Shown piece after piece: positions 8,058-14,590 of a stretch of 20,069 nucleotides of DNA (its first letter is position 1; each line of letters opens with the position of its first letter). The notes beneath the pieces are model-generated. The model saw nothing but the letters and a program-made list of their open reading frames with translations. It made no database searches and had not been told where the DNA came from. The translations under genes and the position numbers were made by a program. The stretch spans positions 19,858-39,926 of the forward strand of contig FR899706.1 of the NCBI GenBank assembly GCA_000437275.1, in the 5' to 3' direction. This stretch comes from Clostridium sp. CAG:411 (GTDB taxonomy: Bacteria > Bacillota > Clostridia > Lachnospirales > Lachnospiraceae).

Positions 8058-8198
8058 CAAGTGTTGTAAAAGATTTGTGCTTTATCTAAATTTCCTAAGA
8101 TACACAGCCTTTAACAACCTTATGCGTAGATGCCCGATAAACGGCAAATCGCAAGTTATTTTTAACGGAGAAAGAAAAAAAGAAAAGAGGTAAAAAAA
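8058..8198 (+). promoter_or_regulatory. structured 5' leader, unrecognised
   Basis: The leader can fold into a long hairpin. GUUGUAAAAG pairs with CUUUAACAAC with one A-A mismatch (about 8063-8118), enclosing GUG/CAC and UAUCU/AGAUA. A second small hairpin (GAUGCC/GGC-AA-AUC, about 8128-8151) and a GUUA/UAAC hairpin follow. It does not match any riboswitch I know well; c-di-GMP-I, ykkC and preQ1 motifs were looked for and not found. A 23-codon basic ORF (8122-8193, starting MRRCPINGK and ending KKEKR) overlaps the second half and stops 5 nt before the gene. It has no ribosome binding site of its own. Confidence 0.4.
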
Positions 8199-8747
8199 AT
8201 GAAACAACATTATTCAGAAGAGGAATTAAACAAATTGCTCCCGGCATTAGATGATGCCATTACTACAACCCGTGACATTCAAAAAAAGTATAAAAAAGCT
8301 ACTATTGCAAGCTATTTTATACTTGTATTTGAAATCCTTGCTATTATTGTCGCTTGTTCTGTTATAGTAGCTTTCACAGATTTTAGCAGTATCTCAAGTA
8401 TAATTATTCATTGTGGTATTCCCATTTTACTATTTCTCGTAGTATGTGGCATATGTAACCGCATAGCCTTTCAATATGACAACGTTGTATATGAAACAAT
8501 TAACAAATATCGCAGTATCTTTCACAAACTAGAAAAAGATATTCCTGGTATCGAACCACCTGTACAATTATGGTCCGACCAGATTCAAGACCAGTGGAAC
8601 GATTTTAATGTTTTGTATCCTAGATTCGTTCTAGTACCAGAAAACAGATACCGCAAAAAATACATTCCAGACGATTTAACAAAACGTACCGAATTAGCAG
8701 AAAAGAAGTTGGAAGAATTAAAAGAGCAGGTTGCACAAGAGCATTAA
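8199..8747 (+). CDS. hypothetical protein with two transmembrane helices
   Basis: 182 residues, family not recognised. A charged N-terminus (1-34) is followed by two hydrophobic helices (about 35-59 and 66-90) separated by a short loop. A charged C-terminal domain of about 90 residues follows, ending in a predicted helix rich in Lys and Glu (about 160-182). This suggests a small integral membrane protein with both ends on the same side, probably cytoplasmic. AAGAGG lies 7 nt before the ATG. It is a single gene with its own promoter and a long leader, between two divergent or convergent minus-strand units, and shares a terminator hairpin with the ABC permease gene. No enzymatic motif was found. 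Confidence 0.8.
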   Translation: MKQHYSEEELNKLLPALDDAITTTRDIQKKYKKATIASYFILVFEILAIIVACSVIVAFTDFSSISSIIIHCGIPILLFLVVCGICNRIAFQYDNVVYETINKYRSIFHKLEKDIPGIEPPVQLWSDQIQDQWNDFNVLYPRFVLVPENRYRKKYIPDDLTKRTELAEKKLEELKEQVAQEH

Positions 8748-8763
8748 TTGACTTGCATTTAAA

Positions 8764-8808
8764 AATCCCCTCAAAGGTTAGGTTTTAAACTAAACTTTTG
8801 AGGGGATT
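8764..8808. terminator. bidirectional terminator hairpin
   Basis: AATCCCCTCAAA (8764-8775) pairs with TTTGAGGGGATT (8797-8808), a 12-bp stem. On the minus strand it is followed by a U-run, making it a good terminator for the ABC operon. On the plus strand the tail is weaker. Confidence 0.85.
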
Positions 8809-8841
8809 CTATTATTGGACTAACCAAAATTATTTTATTAT

Positions 8842-11265
8842 TTACAGCGACCACAAAACATGTACATTTAATACAGTTTTCAACTTTTTCAACACATAAT
8901 ACCACACAATTCCACTTATAACCATTGAAACCAAACAAGAAACTCCATATGTTTGTAACGGAAACTGATAAAGATAATTTCCAATATGCGGATATTTGAC
9001 TAAGTATATTTTTTTTGTAAGAGTATAGGACACCAAAAAAGATATAATAGTTCCAAACAAGTAGGATAAAAACATTTCCAATAACACAATTCGCTGTATC
9101 TTTCCAGTATTTATCCCAATGGTATGTAACATGGCATATTCTTTTTTGTTAATATATATTTTCAAATAATAACTACTATACAGCAACAATATTGCTACTC
9201 CTATACAAATAGAAAATATAATGTAAACAAACATGTGTATAATACGGTTAAAACGCACCAATTCTGCCTTCTCTTCCGCAGGCGAAGAAACACTGAATTG
9301 TCTATTAGATTTCAACAATTCAAGATTTTGTAAATCCTTTTTTTCCGTAATTTCATCGACATAAACATTTGTCGGTAGTATAAAGGGAGTCAATTTCTGA
9401 AATGTATCTAAATTGACTATGATTACGATAGACAGGTCATCAACCTCTGGATAAACAGTTAATTTACGCACTTTATTTTTTACTTTAAGATTTTTATTTT
9501 CATTCTCCTGCGTAAATACAATTTTATCTTCTTTATTAAACGGTGCATGAAAGTCTCTACTCTCTATATTGGTAGAGTACAAATAATCAAGAACAATAGC
9601 TTCCTTATCCACAATTTTTTTATACTTCATATGATTCATTTCATATAATCTTTCAAGTTCTGTATCATCATATCCTAATATATGTACACTGACAATTACA
9701 TCCTGATTCCTCAAAATTCTTTTATAGTTTTCTGCGTCTTGAGATAAATAGTTCAAGTATTGCCTAGATAATTTTTTCTTGCTCACAGCAATGTCTGTAT
9801 AATAGGAAAAGACAGAATGTGTCTGCACTGCATCAGAAAAACCATAATTTTTTTTATATAGATTTTCTACCATAGTATCATAATTATCATCACCATACAC
9901 CTTTTTATTCAGGTCAACCATATACTGATACTTATAATTTCCAGAAATAGTAGAAAAATTGGTTTTCATATAAAAAATTGCAGTAGTAATAATAACTGTT
10001 CCCAGTGCAATACCAAATACAGAAATAATATTCATGAACTTATCATATCGCAGATCATTACCAGCCAATTTCAAACATACAAATCTGGTTCGCTTTTTAA
10101 ATACTCGCTTTCCTTTTTTACTTTTTCTCTTTTCAAATATGCTTTCCTGCCGCAACAATTCATTAGGGCTCATACGCTTAATACAAATCAGTAACGGAAG
10201 CAATACTAATACATTAATTAACAAGCAGAAACTAATTGTAAATAACATTTTAGTTATGGGATATCCTGTCCAAAGAGAAAAGTAATAAGATAAGGTATGA
10301 TACAACCCAACATGAATCGCCGCAATGATTCCCGATGATAAAAGTAATCCACTTAAAATTCCTACTAATACCCAAACTAAAATAACACTTACGAAACTAA
10401 CTATAATGGTATTTTTTCTTATACCAATTAAATTCATTACCCCAATACTTTCACGAGCATCATACATACACATTTTTGCAATGTTGTATACAACAAAACA
10501 CATACCCAGTAACATGAACAGAAAAACACCGGCGTAAATAATATCGTATTGCTGAAATACACTCAGTCCTCCATACCCATATCCTAAGTTCAAATACATA
10601 TTCAAATTAGGGCATACCTTTCCATCCAGTTTTTGTGTTAGTTCCTTATAATCTGCATCTAAATGACTATAATCCAAAAAAGAGGCATAGGCACAATTAT
10701 AATTTGCATTTTCTTTATATGCCAAAAAAATATATTCGCCTGTCGAATCATCCCACACACTATTCTGACTAATAATACCTGTAATCACAAAACTTTTCTT
10801 CTTGTTCTCTGAAACTGGAAGAGAAATTTTTTTTCCAATAACACTATAATCATATCCATATTCTACAATGTATTTCTCATCAAGAACCAATTGTCCATTC
10901 GCAGTAGGTAGTTTACCTTTTACCAGTTTTATCCCCATTAAATCCAAATCAAACTCTTTGGCATAATCATAGTAATAATATTTTTCATCGTTAATAGACA
11001 CAGTATATTGCTCAGTTTTTTTTATCCTATCAACATTTGGATATGCTTCTAGCTTTTTATAATCTTCATCTGTACAATTTATAACATAAGTACCAAACGA
11101 ACCATATTCTTTCTTTTCGGAACGCATTAACTCATTCTCGCTGCTTAAAAATACTAACTGTGTAAAATTAGGAATTAATCCCAATAGTAAACCTACAAGA
11201 ACAATAGATACCATTACCTTCCTAGATGACGTAAATACCTTCCAAATTCTTACCATCCTTTTCAT
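8842..11265 (-). CDS. ABC transporter permease, FtsX/MacB type
   Basis: 807 residues from the ATG at 11265, whose ATGA overlaps the stop of the ATPase gene (translational coupling); an in-frame TTG at 11271 would add two residues. Eight hydrophobic helices fall in two sets of four. The first set is at about 17-39, 244-264, 288-316 and 340-362, and the second at about 410-432, 677-700, 725-749 and 773-793. Each set has one large extracytoplasmic domain after its first helix. Each half carries the FtsX-type segment (MNLIGIRKNTIIVSF and MLHTIGINTGKIQRIVL). Such permeases work with MacB/LolD-like ATPases as mechanical transporters, moving lipoproteins, peptides or antimicrobials or signalling across the membrane. 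The substrate here is unknown. It is the last gene before the terminator. Confidence 0.9.
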   Translation of the reverse strand: MKRMVRIWKVFTSSRKVMVSIVLVGLLLGLIPNFTQLVFLSSENELMRSEKKEYGSFGTYVINCTDEDYKKLEAYPNVDRIKKTEQYTVSINDEKYYYYDYAKEFDLDLMGIKLVKGKLPTANGQLVLDEKYIVEYGYDYSVIGKKISLPVSENKKKSFVITGIISQNSVWDDSTGEYIFLAYKENANYNCAYASFLDYSHLDADYKELTQKLDGKVCPNLNMYLNLGYGYGGLSVFQQYDIIYAGVFLFMLLGMCFVVYNIAKMCMYDARESIGVMNLIGIRKNTIIVSFVSVILVWVLVGILSGLLLSSGIIAAIHVGLYHTLSYYFSLWTGYPITKMLFTISFCLLINVLVLLPLLICIKRMSPNELLRQESIFEKRKSKKGKRVFKKRTRFVCLKLAGNDLRYDKFMNIISVFGIALGTVIITTAIFYMKTNFSTISGNYKYQYMVDLNKKVYGDDNYDTMVENLYKKNYGFSDAVQTHSVFSYYTDIAVSKKKLSRQYLNYLSQDAENYKRILRNQDVIVSVHILGYDDTELERLYEMNHMKYKKIVDKEAIVLDYLYSTNIESRDFHAPFNKEDKIVFTQENENKNLKVKNKVRKLTVYPEVDDLSIVIIVNLDTFQKLTPFILPTNVYVDEITEKKDLQNLELLKSNRQFSVSSPAEEKAELVRFNRIIHMFVYIIFSICIGVAILLLYSSYYLKIYINKKEYAMLHTIGINTGKIQRIVLLEMFLSYLFGTIISFLVSYTLTKKIYLVKYPHIGNYLYQFPLQTYGVSCLVSMVISGIVWYYVLKKLKTVLNVHVLWSL

Positions 11266-11945
11266 TCGCAAATTACACCATCCTTAATTATAATTTGCCT
11301 AGCTGCCAAATCTGCCTTTTCCATATCATGTGTTACATAAATCAAGGTCTTGTTATTTTCTCTGGCATAACGAAATAATAAATCAAATACAGCATCTCCA
11401 TTTTTTGTATCTAAATTTCCAGACGGCTCATCAGCAAACAATACATCTGGTTTGTTAATCAAAGCTCTTGCAATTGCTACTCTTTGTCTTTCTCCTCCTG
11501 AAAGTTGATTAGGCTTATGCATTAATCTTGATTTTATCTGCAATTCCTCTACTAAATAATCAAACCATGCCTTTTCCACATTACCATATGCCGTCATTGC
11601 TGGCAAAACGATATTATCATATACTACCATATTAGATATTAAGTGAAATGCCTGAAATACAAATCCAAAACTTTTTAAACGTACATCAGATAATTCCTTT
11701 TCTTTCATATCATAAAGAGACTTACCTTTAAATACCACTTCTCCATCCGTAACTCTTTCTAATCCACTAAGCACACTTAGCAAAGTACTTTTACCAGCTC
11801 CCGATGGCCCCACAATAGCAATCTGTTCACCAGTATGAATCTTTAACGATATATCCGTTAACGCACTCACCTTGTTTTGCCCACCATAAACTACACTTAC
11901 ATCTTTTAAATCAAATAAATAATTTTGTTCCTTTTTCCTTTCCAT
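11262..11945 (-). CDS. ABC transporter ATP-binding protein, MacB/LolD type
   Basis: 227 residues, a complete nucleotide-binding domain: Walker A GPSGAGKST (46-54), Q-loop FVFQAF (Q98), signature LSGGERQ (148-154), Walker B VLFADE (168-173), D-loop SGNLD and His switch THD (H206). The motif DEPSGNLD and short length are typical of the MacB/LolD/FtsE group that pairs with FtsX-type permeases. It would power the permease encoded immediately downstream, which overlaps it by 4 nt. AAAGGA lies 8 nt before the ATG. The preceding gene ends 15 nt upstream, so all are very likely cotranscribed. Confidence 0.95.
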   Translation of the reverse strand: MERKKEQNYLFDLKDVSVVYGGQNKVSALTDISLKIHTGEQIAIVGPSGAGKSTLLSVLSGLERVTDGEVVFKGKSLYDMKEKELSDVRLKSFGFVFQAFHLISNMVVYDNIVLPAMTAYGNVEKAWFDYLVEELQIKSRLMHKPNQLSGGERQRVAIARALINKPDVLFADEPSGNLDTKNGDAVFDLLFRYARENNKTLIYVTHDMEKADLAARQIIIKDGVICE

Positions 11946-11960
11946 ATATAGTATCCTTTA

Positions 11961-12569
11961 CTATTTTACTCGCTTTTGTTTATTTGTATCTCCATCTTCA
12001 AGAATATATCCTTTTATTTTATCTCCTGCACTCCAAGAATAATTTCTATTTCCAAACCATTGCAACGTATACGTCACTCCAAATGTTGTATGCTTTGCTA
12101 TGTCTTCTAAACGTTCTTCTATTTCCTCTTCATTTTTTAAGTCTCCAACATAAACTAAGATAAATGGAGTATGGTAATTTTCCTTTCTAAAACGAAGCCT
12201 TTCAAATCCTCCCTCATCATACGTCCACGAATTTAACAAAATTGCATTCTTTTTATTTGGACTATCAATATCCTTCACATACACACACATACCTTCCAAA
12301 GCAAATATAGATGAGGAAGTCAAATTAAAATCTAAAATTAATTGTCGATAATCGCTAGAATCCTTGCTAGGAAATTTTCCGGAAAATGCATCTAAATTCA
12401 CATCCACACTTTCATCCTTTTTACATGATTCTAAAAATTCTATATCATAGCCATTACTGCTACTGCAAACCACATCACTTCCTGCTTTTAGCCATATTGG
12501 ATGTATTGCAAAGAAAAATACCCCAAACAAAGCAACTAACGTCACAATCCCTGCTATTATTTTTTTCAT
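11961..12569 (-). CDS. membrane-anchored extracytoplasmic protein, copy 2 of a tandem pair
   Basis: 202 residues, family not recognised. A short Lys-Lys N-terminus and one hydrophobic segment (about 4-23) form either an uncleaved anchor or a signal peptide; HPIWLKAGSD follows. The rest is soluble and would be outside the cell. It has blocks shared with its neighbour, such as DVNLDAFSG, SSDYRQLILDFNLTS, TPFILVYVGDLK, EEIEERLEDIAKHT and GNRNYSWSAGDKIKGYI, and a basic tail ending TNKQKRVK. There is one cysteine just after the anchor and few others. By eye it is roughly 70% identical to the gene at 12606-13214. GGAG lies 7 nt before the ATG; the ABC ATPase gene follows after 15 nt. This suggests an extracytoplasmic partner or substrate of the transporter, which is inference. 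Confidence 0.8.
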   Translation of the reverse strand: MKKIIAGIVTLVALFGVFFFAIHPIWLKAGSDVVCSSSNGYDIEFLESCKKDESVDVNLDAFSGKFPSKDSSDYRQLILDFNLTSSSIFALEGMCVYVKDIDSPNKKNAILLNSWTYDEGGFERLRFRKENYHTPFILVYVGDLKNEEEIEERLEDIAKHTTFGVTYTLQWFGNRNYSWSAGDKIKGYILEDGDTNKQKRVK

Positions 12570-12605
12570 CTGTGTTCTCCTTCTTTCCCCCTACACTGCT
12601 TATTA

Positions 12606-13214
12606 CTATTTTATTCGTTTTTGTTTATTTGTTTCTCCATCTATAATAATATATCCCTTTATTTTATCTCCCGCACTCCAAGAATAATTTCTATTTCCAA
12701 GCCATTGCAACGTATAAGTCATTCCAAATATCGTGTGCTTTGCTATGTCCTCTAAACGTTCCTCTATCTCTTTTTCACTTTTTAAGTCTCCAACATAAAC
12801 CAAAATAAACGGCGTATCATAATTTTCTTTTCTCATGCGAAGAATATCAAAACCTGCCTCATCATACGTGGATGATTTTAATATTATTGCATTCTTCTTA
12901 TTTTCACAATCAATGTCCTTTATATACACACACATACTATTCACACCAAACACAGAAGTAGAAGTTAGGTTGAAATCTAAAATTAATTGCCGATAATCAC
13001 TAGAATTCATGCTCGGAAACTCTCCGGAAAACGCATCTAAATTCACGTCCTTATCCTTTGCTTTTTTCCATAATTTGAAACTTTCCGTATAACTATCGCT
13101 AGTATAGCAAAAAATATCACTTCCTGCTTTTAGCCATATTGGATGTATCACAGAAAAAAATATTCCACATAAAACAACTAACGCTATAAGTCCTGCTATT
13201 ATTTTCTTCATCAA
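12606..13214 (-). CDS. membrane-anchored extracytoplasmic protein, copy 1 of a tandem pair
   Basis: 202 residues, paralogue of the next gene with the same plan: a hydrophobic anchor at about 5-24, then HPIWLKAGSD and a soluble extracytoplasmic domain. The two copies differ most just after the anchor (about 33-55), where this one reads IFCYTSDSYTESF. They are nearly identical in the C-terminal third, which probably holds the conserved contact surface. The pattern suggests duplication followed by divergence of the membrane-proximal part. The start is ATG-ATG-AAG with AGAGGAGA upstream; the second ATG aligns with the start of the paralogue. The gap to the next gene is 36 nt. No family recognised. 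Confidence 0.8.
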   Translation of the reverse strand: MMKKIIAGLIALVVLCGIFFSVIHPIWLKAGSDIFCYTSDSYTESFKLWKKAKDKDVNLDAFSGEFPSMNSSDYRQLILDFNLTSTSVFGVNSMCVYIKDIDCENKKNAIILKSSTYDEAGFDILRMRKENYDTPFILVYVGDLKSEKEIEERLEDIAKHTIFGMTYTLQWLGNRNYSWSAGDKIKGYIIIDGETNKQKRIK

Positions 13215-13240
13215 TGTTCTCCTCTATATTATTAAACTTA

Positions 13241-13282
13241 TTGTAGAAGAAAGGGACGTAGTTAATCTCCTTTCTTCTACAA
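13241..13282. other. long perfect hairpin without U-tract
   Basis: TTGTAGAAGAAAGG (13241-13254) pairs perfectly with CCTTTCTTCTACAA (13269-13282) around a 14-nt loop. It lies between the amidase stop and the first paralogue gene. Neither strand has a U-run after it, so a plain terminator is doubtful. It could be a processing or stabilising element that sets different levels for the amidase and the downstream genes. Confidence 0.6.
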
Positions 13283-13291
13283 TCTCTATAT

Positions 13292-13996
13292 CTACCCTTT
13301 TATCAATGCAATGATAGTATACTTTGAAAATACTTTATTTCTTTCCATTTCCTCTAATTCATCCTCCGCTGTTGCACCTCTATTACCAGTATGTGCATAT
13401 ACATACACCTTTCCATTTTTTACCTTCCCGACCACATATGTATGTGTAAATCTAGAATTTGCCTCTGCAATCTGAATAATATCTCCTTTTTCCGCCTTTT
13501 TTGCTAATTTTTTAATATTCTCTTTACTAATACTCCAAAGATATCTTGTACGTCCTTGCACAGTCACCATATAGTCCTGCAATCCATAAAAAGAAGAACC
13601 TGCTAACTGATCCACATTACTCCATGTAGTAGTTGTCACAAAATCTGTCTTTTTAACCACACCAGCAAATTTCTTTGTGTAGGTTTTATTACACCAATAT
13701 TTTTTTGTAGAATATACATTTCCCAAATCCGCATAAGAAACTTCTTTTTTAGGAATTTCCTTCACTGAATATCCTCCTGCACTTAACACCTGCGAAGCAA
13801 AATTGGTACAATCATTTCCAAAAGCATCATACTCTGAATTGTAATTTTTCCAATACTTCGAAGCATATTTTGTAGCTTCCTCACGGTCATATGCATACGC
13901 AGTAGTTGATACTGCACTAATTGCAATCGCAGCACATGCTGCCATTCCTGCCAATAACATTCTCACTTTTTTTCTACATTGTTTGTTTCTTATCAT
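13292..13996 (-). CDS. secreted putative amidase (Amidase_6-like)
   Basis: 234 residues from the ATG at 13996, chosen because AAGGGAG lies 8 nt upstream; the frame is open 17 codons further but without a good site. A basic start, hydrophobic stretch and STTAYA give a signal peptide cut near residue 35. The mature part opens with YDREEATKYASKYW and GNDCTNFASQVLSAGGY, the signature of the Amidase_6 putative amidase domain (NlpC/P60-like fold). C63 is the likely nucleophile. Downstream GDIIQIAE, FTHTYVVGKV (H185) and YVYAHTGNR (H202) correspond to the His-containing region. The family is thought to act on cell wall peptides or amide bonds; the substrate is unknown. It leads a run of minus-strand genes ending in the ABC transporter, after a hairpin-containing 77-nt gap. 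Confidence 0.85.
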   Translation of the reverse strand: MIRNKQCRKKVRMLLAGMAACAAIAISAVSTTAYAYDREEATKYASKYWKNYNSEYDAFGNDCTNFASQVLSAGGYSVKEIPKKEVSYADLGNVYSTKKYWCNKTYTKKFAGVVKKTDFVTTTTWSNVDQLAGSSFYGLQDYMVTVQGRTRYLWSISKENIKKLAKKAEKGDIIQIAEANSRFTHTYVVGKVKNGKVYVYAHTGNRGATAEDELEEMERNKVFSKYTIIALIKG

Positions 13997-14046
13997 TCTG
14001 ATTTCTCCCTTGTTTTTTATAAATATCTTCATGTATCTTTCTTGCA

Positions 14047-14138
14047 ATTTTAATTATTCTATGTTTTTGTAGTCAAAATCGCAAAGTGTTTGTAACGCAT
14101 TACCGTATAAATGTATCATACCAAAAAGAAGAAATCAA
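14047..14138 (-). promoter_or_regulatory. two candidate promoters of the amidase gene
   Basis: P1: TTGATT (14133-14138), 17 bp, TACATT (14110-14115). P2: TTGACT (14071-14076), 18 bp, TAAAAT (14047-14052). P1 gives a leader of about 107 nt and P2 about 45 nt before the ATG at 13996. Either could drive the amidase-to-permease unit. Confidence 0.6.
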
Positions 14139-14161
14139 CACTTTTTTAAGAATTGTATTTA

Positions 14162-14199
14162 TGACAATTGTTGTCACTTGTATATATGCAAATTATTAT
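14162..14199 (+). promoter_or_regulatory. plus-strand promoter with overlapping palindrome
   Basis: TTGTCA (14171-14176), 17 bp, TATTAT (14194-14199). The -35 is one arm of a perfect palindrome TGACAA-TTG-TTGTCA (14162-14176), a likely operator. The site lies just upstream (minus sense) of the amidase promoters, so one protein could affect both directions. Confidence 0.55.
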
Positions 14200-14343
14200 G
14201 CTGTGTAAATATAATAAAAAAGATGCTTTTTTTAGCAGATAGAAGTTTCATAATTTCTTTTATTTATTTTTCCTATATTTCTCCAGAAACATACCATATA
14301 TATAAATCTGTACTTATAACTTTTGTATGTAGTGAATATAGCC

Positions 14344-14441
14344 GTTTAGAAAAGGTAATGCCTCCAAGTAGTGTAACTTACATAGAGGATAATGCATTCT
14401 ATAATTGTACCAATTTAAAATTTTTTTCAAAAACGTCATGA
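14344..14441 (+). pseudogene. BspA-like leucine-rich repeat (LRR_5) remnant
   Basis: About 31 codons ending in TGA read LEKVMPPSSVTYIEDNAFYN followed by CTNLK. This matches the 23-residue repeat of BspA-type LRR_5 surface proteins (V.LPSSVT.I.DNAFYNCTNLK). Upstream in the same frame (from 14178) the translation is hydrophobic and unlike any LRR protein, and no ribosome binding site or signal peptide is found. It is best read as the last piece of a decayed or recombined surface-protein gene. The rest of 14140-14470 holds only the promoter noted here. Confidence 0.6.
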
Positions 14442-14473
14442 TTAGACGCAGATATATTTAAAAATAAAAAAAT

Positions 14474-14536
14474 CTAGAAACAACAAGAAGCGTTGCAGGA
14501 AATAGCTTTCAACTGCAACGCTTCTTATTTTTCTAG
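14474..14536. terminator. strong bidirectional hairpin terminator
   Basis: AAGAAGCGTTGCAG (14485-14498) pairs perfectly with CTGCAACGCTTCTT (14513-14526), and an outer CTAGAAA/TTTCTAG helix (14474-14480/14530-14536) extends it. U-rich on both sides, it ends the cNMP-domain gene on the minus strand and any plus-strand transcript from 14206. Confidence 0.85.
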
Positions 14537-14590
14537 TGAAGTAACAACTACAAAATAAACCTAACTACTTCTCTTGTAGTCTGTATCTCA

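Larger units (their letters stand above)
11961..13214 (-). repeat. tandem gene duplication (two units about 645 bp apart)
   Basis: The two genes and their flanks are direct repeats offset by about 645 bp. The coding sequences align without length change. The 3' ends also match at DNA level (for example CTATTTTA then CG then TTTTGTTTATTTGT on the plus strand), and both genes end with the same TNKQKR(V/I)K tail. Confidence 0.85.

Noticed and set aside
8058..8198. c-di-GMP, guanidine or preQ1 riboswitch
   Set aside because: GGCAAA and CGCAAG look superficially familiar, but the paired core sequences of these classes are missing.
14178..14343. Full 87-codon plus-strand frame as a real small gene
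   Set aside because: No ribosome binding site; only the final 31 codons resemble a protein family, so it is treated as a remnant.
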